From Pseudoneobacillus sp052180215 (GTDB lineage: Bacteria > Bacillota > Bacilli > Bacillales > Cytobacillaceae): a stretch of 64,000 bases of DNA. Of this stretch, positions 60,329 through 64,000 are shown piece after piece. The stretch covers positions 1,584,001 to 1,648,000 of the forward strand of contig NZ_CP197471.1 in the NCBI RefSeq assembly GCF_052180215.1. Reading direction: 5' to 3'. The notes below the pieces were generated by a model. That model saw only the letters and a list, made by a program, of their open reading frames with translations, did no database searches and was not told the origin of the DNA. The translations under genes and the position numbers were made by a program. The number at the start of each line of letters is the position of its first letter. Within the stretch, counting starts at the first letter, position 1.

Positions 60329-60508
60329 ATGGAAACTAGGCAGATTTCATCCTTTATCGTACGTTTTCAATTAACAGACCGAATAGAAGAAACCAATGAG
60401 AAACAATGGAGAATTAAGGTAACACATGTTCAAGAGGATGATGAAAACCTATTTGAATCAATAGAGGATGCAATGGTTTTTATGAAAAAAGTGGTAGAAG
60501 ATTCATAA
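60329..60508 (+). CDS. Unrecognised 59-residue protein in the transporter cluster
   Basis: An ATG at 60329 with a good TTAGGAGAGG opens a 59-codon frame ending with TAA at 60506-60508. The protein METRQISSFIVRFQLTD... has an amphipathic beta-strand start (ISSFIVRFQL), a WRIKVTHVQ strand and an acidic C-terminal helix (LFESIEDAMVFMKKVVED). It fits exactly into the gap between livM (11-base gap) and the KAS III-like gene (14-base gap), which supports it as real. No family is recognised; a small accessory or carrier-binding protein is possible. It lacks the DSL motif of acyl carrier proteins. Confidence 0.75.
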   Translation: METRQISSFIVRFQLTDRIEETNEKQWRIKVTHVQEDDENLFESIEDAMVFMKKVVEDS

Positions 60509-60522
60509 GTTGAGGTGCACAC

Positions 60523-61539
60523 ATGAATATTGGAATTGTTAGTACCGGTATCTATATACCTGAAAACTATATAACTGGTAAAGAAATTTCAGAAAAGGCA
60601 GGAATTCCCATTACTGTTGTGGAAGAGAAAATGGGAATCATGAAAAAACCTATTCCTGGTGACGAAGATCACACCTGTGAAATGGGGATAAAAGCTGCTA
60701 GAAAAGCACTAGAAAAAGAAAACATCCTTCCATCTGAGATTGATTTGGTTATTTATATTGGTGAAGAACACAAGGAATATCCACTTTGGACAGCGGGAAT
60801 TAAACTTCAGGAAGCTATCGGTGCCTATAACGCGTGGGCATTTGATGTAGCGCTTCGATGTGGAACAACGATGATGGCCTTAAAACTAGCCAAAAGTTTA
60901 ATGATGACAGATCCTTCTATTCAAACTGTTTTGTTAGCAGGGGGCTATCGTAATGTGGATTTTATCAATTACGAAAATCCACGAACTAGATTTATGTTTA
61001 ATCTAGCAGCAGGTGGAGGAGCTATCATTCTTAGAAAAAACCATCATGAAAATTTATTACTTGAAACCGAAATGATGACAGATGGCTCTTTTTCAGAAGA
61101 TGTTGTAGTTGTCGCAGGAGGGACTAAACATCCAATTTCTAAGGAAGCACTTGAGTCGAAGCTTAATTATTTAGATGTGCTAGACCCAGAAGGTATGAAG
61201 CAAAGACTTGAACAAAAATCAATGGACAACTTTTTAAAGGTCATTAAAAATTCCGTTAAAAAGAGTGGATATGAGGTGTCAGATATTAATTATCTTGGGA
61301 TACTTCACATGAAACGATCTGCACACGAATATGTTTTAAGAGAATTAGGCTTGTCTGAAGATCAATCTATTTATCTAGAAGACTATGGTCATATTGGACA
61401 AATTGATCAAATATTATCATTAGAACTGGCTCTTGATCATGGGAAGGTGAAAGATGGAGATTTGGTTGTTCTTGTAAGTGCTGGTATTGGATATGCCTGG
61501 GGAGCAACAACCATAAAATGGGGAGGCGATAAACAATGA
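60523..61539 (+). CDS. KAS III-like ketoacyl synthase with Cys-His-His site
   Basis: The 338-residue thiolase-fold enzyme is related to FabH and HMG-CoA synthase-like enzymes. The nucleophile aligns as C113 (FDVALRCGTTMMAL), the first histidine as H262 (LGILHMKRSA). At the third position FabH has Asn in NYGNTSAAS; here the text is EDYGHIGQID with H290. So the triad is Cys-His-His, which occurs in other condensing enzymes but not in normal FabH. It probably condenses or cleaves acyl thioesters, but not as the housekeeping FabH. ATG after TTGAGGTG. The stop overlaps the next ATG (ATGA). Confidence 0.82.
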   Translation: MNIGIVSTGIYIPENYITGKEISEKAGIPITVVEEKMGIMKKPIPGDEDHTCEMGIKAARKALEKENILPSEIDLVIYIGEEHKEYPLWTAGIKLQEAIGAYNAWAFDVALRCGTTMMALKLAKSLMMTDPSIQTVLLAGGYRNVDFINYENPRTRFMFNLAAGGGAIILRKNHHENLLLETEMMTDGSFSEDVVVVAGGTKHPISKEALESKLNYLDVLDPEGMKQRLEQKSMDNFLKVIKNSVKKSGYEVSDINYLGILHMKRSAHEYVLRELGLSEDQSIYLEDYGHIGQIDQILSLELALDHGKVKDGDLVVLVSAGIGYAWGATTIKWGGDKQ

Positions 61540-62459
61540 AAAAGATTTTGTTTAAAGAAGCATTATTACCAAATGGAGAAAAACTTACCTATCGAGAACG
61601 AGAAGGTGGTGAAAAAAAGGTTTTACTCATTCATGGTAACATGACATCCTCAAAACACTGGGACTTGGTACTTGAAAATATGGATGAATCTTTTAACCTA
61701 TTTGCGGTTGATTTAAGAGGATTTGGTGGATCCAGTTATCTCGAACCAATTCAATCCATTAAAGATTTTTCTGATGATGTAAAACTTTTTGTTGATGAAA
61801 TTGGTCTTAAGGATTTTTCAATTGTTGGATGGTCTACAGGTGGAGCAGTAGGAATGCAATTTGTAGCAGACTATCCAGGGTATTGTGAAAAATTAGTTCT
61901 TCTTGCTTCTGCCTCTACAAGGGGCTATCCATTTTATGGAACAGACAGTACTGGTCAAGTTGATCTTCATAATAGGATTCAATCCTATGAGGGAATAAAA
62001 AATGATACAATTAGAACCATTCCAATACAAGGGGCTTATGATTCTGGCAATCGTGATTTGTTAAAAGCCATCTGGAATTCTCTTATATATACAAAAAATC
62101 AACCTCAACCAGAAAAATACGAAGAGTATGTCGATGATATGATCACCCAAAGAAATTTAGCCGAGGTGTACCATGCATTAAATACATTCAATATCAGCAA
62201 CGAAGATCATTGTGCAGCAGGAGGTACAGGAGGAGTAAATAAACTGAATATCCCTATCCTTGTTCTTCGTGGTGACCGTGATTTGGTTATTTCTGAGCAG
62301 ATGAATAAAGAGCTTTTAAGCGATTTAGGAGAAAAAGCAAAATTTATAGAGTTAAAGGATTGTGGACATTCTCCTTTGGTTGATGATTTAACACAGCTAT
62401 TAAACTCTATGTCTGAATTTTTAAATAGTCGAGGTGTTGAAGTTGAGGTTAAAGGATAA
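61536..62459 (+). CDS. Alpha/beta-fold hydrolase
   Basis: The 307-residue hydrolase has the oxyanion motif LLIHGNMTSSKHW (about 30-42), nucleophile S100 in VGWSTGGAVG, the acidic residue in LRGDRDLVI (about 248) and the histidine in DCGHSPLVDD (about 273). The cap region (about 130-220) is long. The family covers thioesterases, esterases, lactonases and C-C hydrolases; the substrate is unknown. It overlaps the KAS III-like gene by four bases and the SDR gene by 17 bases, so the three are strongly coupled and likely act on related acyl substrates. Confidence 0.87.
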   Translation: MKKILFKEALLPNGEKLTYREREGGEKKVLLIHGNMTSSKHWDLVLENMDESFNLFAVDLRGFGGSSYLEPIQSIKDFSDDVKLFVDEIGLKDFSIVGWSTGGAVGMQFVADYPGYCEKLVLLASASTRGYPFYGTDSTGQVDLHNRIQSYEGIKNDTIRTIPIQGAYDSGNRDLLKAIWNSLIYTKNQPQPEKYEEYVDDMITQRNLAEVYHALNTFNISNEDHCAAGGTGGVNKLNIPILVLRGDRDLVISEQMNKELLSDLGEKAKFIELKDCGHSPLVDDLTQLLNSMSEFLNSRGVEVEVKG

Positions 62460-63183
62460 AGTAGCCATTATCACGGGTGCTGCAAATGGGATTGGATTAG
62501 CTGCGGCTGAAGTATTTGCACGTGAAGGAGCCAAGGTGGCATTAGCTGATTTTAATGAGCAACAAGGTATCGAAAGTACAAATCTATTAAAGGAGAAAGG
62601 GTATGATGTTGCCTTTTTTCAAGTGAATGTAGCTGAACGTGAAAGTGTAAATTCCATGGTATCTGATGTATTAGAAACTTTTGGTAGAATAGACATTCTC
62701 GTAAATAATGCTGGAATTACAAAGGATGGAATGCTTTCTAAATTAAGTGTAGAAGACTTCCAAAAGGTAATTGATGTTAATTTAACAGGTGTTTTCCATT
62801 GTACTCAAGCGGTTCTTCCAGCAATGGTTGAACAAGGAAAAGGCAAAATTATTAGTACCTCTTCTGTTTCAGGCGTTTATGGAAATGTTGGTCAAACCAA
62901 TTATGCAGCAACGAAAGCTGGGGTAATAGGGATGACAAAAACCTGGGCTAAAGAGCTTGGACGTAAAGGGATAAATGTAAACGCAGTAGCACCAGGATTC
63001 ATTGAAACGGGCATGACAGCAAAGGTGCCAGATAAGATTTTAGATCAAATGAAAATGATGGTTCCACTTGGAAGACTCGGCATCCCTGAGGATATTGCTA
63101 ATGCTTATTTATTTTTAGCTTCTGAAGAGTCCAATTATGTTAATGGAACTGTTCTTCATGTTGATGGTGGTATTATGATGTAG
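62443..63183 (+). CDS. FabG-like short-chain dehydrogenase
   Basis: The 246-residue SDR resembles 3-oxoacyl-ACP/CoA reductases. The cofactor motif TGAANGIGLAAAEVF is at about 10-24, NNAG at about 86, catalytic Y154 and K158 in YAATKAG, and GFIETGMTAKVPD after it. It would reduce a 3-oxoacyl group with NAD(P)H, fitting a downstream step of the KAS III-like enzyme. The TTG at 62443 gives proper spacing from GAGGTG and a FabG-like start MRLKDKVAIITG; earlier in-frame starts lie in the ribosome binding site. It ends the cluster with a terminator. Confidence 0.9.
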   Translation: MRLKDKVAIITGAANGIGLAAAEVFAREGAKVALADFNEQQGIESTNLLKEKGYDVAFFQVNVAERESVNSMVSDVLETFGRIDILVNNAGITKDGMLSKLSVEDFQKVIDVNLTGVFHCTQAVLPAMVEQGKGKIISTSSVSGVYGNVGQTNYAATKAGVIGMTKTWAKELGRKGINVNAVAPGFIETGMTAKVPDKILDQMKMMVPLGRLGIPEDIANAYLFLASEESNYVNGTVLHVDGGIMM

Positions 63184-63193
63184 AAAAAGCTTG

Positions 63194-63230
63194 TAAAAAG
63201 GAAGTCCAATTTGCGGATCTCCTTTTTTTA
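63194..63230 (+). terminator. Intrinsic terminator of the acyl-enzyme cluster
   Basis: AAAAAGGAAGTCC pairs imperfectly with GGATCTCCTTTTT and is followed by Ts. Confidence 0.75.
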
Positions 63231-63337
63231 TATTAAATATTTAATTATCACGATATGTATGATAAAGTTGATTTGTAATAGGAATATTTTAGTAGAAATG
63301 GAGGAGATTTGTAACGACACAACGTAACGCATTTCTG

Positions 63338-63373
63338 TTTTTTATTTTTCAATGAATAGCGAAAAATAAAAAA
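63338..63373 (+). other. AT-only hairpin before the partial GNAT gene
   Basis: TTTTTTATTTTTC (63338-63350) and GAAAAATAAAAAA (63361-63373) form a perfect 13-bp inverted repeat with a 10-base loop just upstream of the ribosome binding site. It may influence translation, or be chance in AT-rich sequence. Confidence 0.35.
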
Positions 63374-63391
63374 TAGATGGAGAGAGTAAAG

Positions 63392-64000
63392 ATGATATTT
63401 GAACTTAAAAAGAATGATTATATTAAAATAAAGCCACTATTAAGAGGACTTGAAGATCATCCAGTAATCAATGGTGTTATCCAAGGAAATAATGTTGGGA
63501 AAATATTTGTTGATAATCTTGATGAGCCAACTACCTCATTGGTTTGGGCTAAAATGGAAATGTTCTATCTGATTGGTAATTGTGAAAATCACAATTTTAC
63601 AAGACAACTAGAATCATTTATTTTTAACACGATAAAACCTGAGGCATTAGCGATAGGTGATACCGATTTTAACCTTGAGGTGTATCCTTATCAAGATTGG
63701 ATAGAGAAAGTTCCTAATCTATTTTCAGTTTCATTAAAGATGGGCTATAGAGTACCATTTATATTTGAAAAGGATTCTTTTAAACATTTTTTTGAAAAGC
63801 CATTTACGCTTGCTGAAGGATATGAAATCCATCTGATTGATCAAAATGTAATTCATATGGATCGTGATCGGGTAATTGAAGAAGAAATCTTAAAGTTTTG
63901 GGAGTCATTAGACCAATTTTTAAATATAGGTATTGGCTATTGTATTACTAATAATGATAATGTGATTGGAACCTGTATATCCGTTTTTGTGGCTGATAAA
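63392..64000 (+). CDS. GNAT-like acetyltransferase, N-terminal part (3' truncated)
   Basis: An ATG at 63392 after GGAGAGAG opens a frame that stays open for 203 codons to the right edge. It starts MIFELKKNDYIKIKPLLRGLE, has NNVGKIFVDNLDEPTTSLVWAKMEMFYLIGN, and later GYCITNNDNVIGTCISVFVADK, which looks like the beginning of the acetyl-CoA-binding GNAT half. The pattern fits the two-domain GNAT acetyltransferase group common in Bacilli; the substrate is unknown. The C-terminal catalytic motif lies beyond the window. An AT hairpin precedes it. Confidence 0.8.
   Translation, partial: MIFELKKNDYIKIKPLLRGLEDHPVINGVIQGNNVGKIFVDNLDEPTTSLVWAKMEMFYLIGNCENHNFTRQLESFIFNTIKPEALAIGDTDFNLEVYPYQDWIEKVPNLFSVSLKMGYRVPFIFEKDSFKHFFEKPFTLAEGYEIHLIDQNVIHMDRDRVIEEEILKFWESLDQFLNIGIGYCITNNDNVIGTCISVFVADK

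Noticed and set aside
60329..60508. Reading the 59-residue protein as an acyl carrier protein
   Set aside because: It has no DSL phosphopantetheine attachment motif and is too short.

Overview
The window is a low-GC chromosome segment from an endospore-forming member of the Bacillaceae. It holds the classic Bacillus sporulation and stage genes (dpaA/dpaB for dipicolinate synthase, spoIIIE, spoVS, cotE, ylxY, ymxH, tepA, an alpha/beta SASP) in the order known from Bacillus subtilis: rbfA-truB-ribF-rpsO-pnp-ylxY-mlpA-ymxH-dpaAB-asd-dapG-dapA-rnjB-tepA-ylzJ-spoIIIE-ymfC ... ymfF-ymfH-ymfI-ymfJ-ymfK-rodZ-pgsA-cinA-recA-rny-ymdB-spoVS ... miaB-ricA-cotE. Several insertions relative to B. subtilis (a nucleoside ABC transporter after ymfC, second-copy aminoacyl-tRNA synthetases, a SARP-type regulator with a transporter/acyl-enzyme cluster) point to Bacillus sensu lato outside the subtilis group; the exact genus cannot be fixed from this stretch. 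I saw no rRNA or tRNA genes, CRISPR arrays, intact insertion sequences or prophage.

Layout. 1-5060: translation and RNA decay genes (rbfA end, truB, ribF, rpsO with a structured leader, pnp). 5177-12887: ylxY, the M16 protease mlpA, ymxH, then the dipicolinate/lysine branch dpaA-dpaB-asd-dapG-dapA. 13042-18266: RNase J2, the ClpP-like TepA, ylzJ and the SpoIIIE DNA translocase. 18267-24406: a GntR regulator (ymfC), preceded by a perfect cre-type site and a palindromic operator candidate, and the guanosine-type transporter nupN-nupOPQ. 24559-36663: a membrane diguanylate cyclase, the ymfF-ymfK block, rodZ, pgsA, cinA, recA with a LexA box and sigma-A promoter, and RNase Y. 36799-42425: ymdB, spoVS, a membrane-dipeptidase family enzyme and the 2-oxoacid:ferredoxin oxidoreductase korAB, which has a cre-like site just downstream of its -10 element.

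42505-48196 is the first accessory block: a reverse-strand methionyl-tRNA synthetase with a methionine-specifying T-box leader, a DUF218 protein, a DinB-like protein, an archaeal-type prolyl-tRNA synthetase with its own T-box leader and a consensus sigma-A promoter, an alpha/beta SASP and a 97-residue orphan. 48515-51318 returns to core genes (miaB, ricA, cotE).

52127-63183 is the most distinctive region. A 1081-residue STAND/TPR/SARP-type regulator is followed by a complete branched-chain-type ABC importer (binding lipoprotein, two ATPases, two permeases), a 59-residue protein, a KAS III-like enzyme with a Cys-His-His rather than Cys-His-Asn active site, an alpha/beta hydrolase and a FabG-like reductase. 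The genes from livG onward are tightly packed or overlapping and read as one unit, plausibly import and processing of an acyl or carboxylate compound. A truncated GNAT gene runs off the right edge.

Three kinds of non-coding repeat stand out: a ~145-170 bp two-hairpin element in three copies plus an inverted fragment (18317, 37635, 38429, 47505), a 49-bp perfect palindrome at 29663, and a nested inverted repeat at 55448 of a type that is common in Bacillus intergenic regions.
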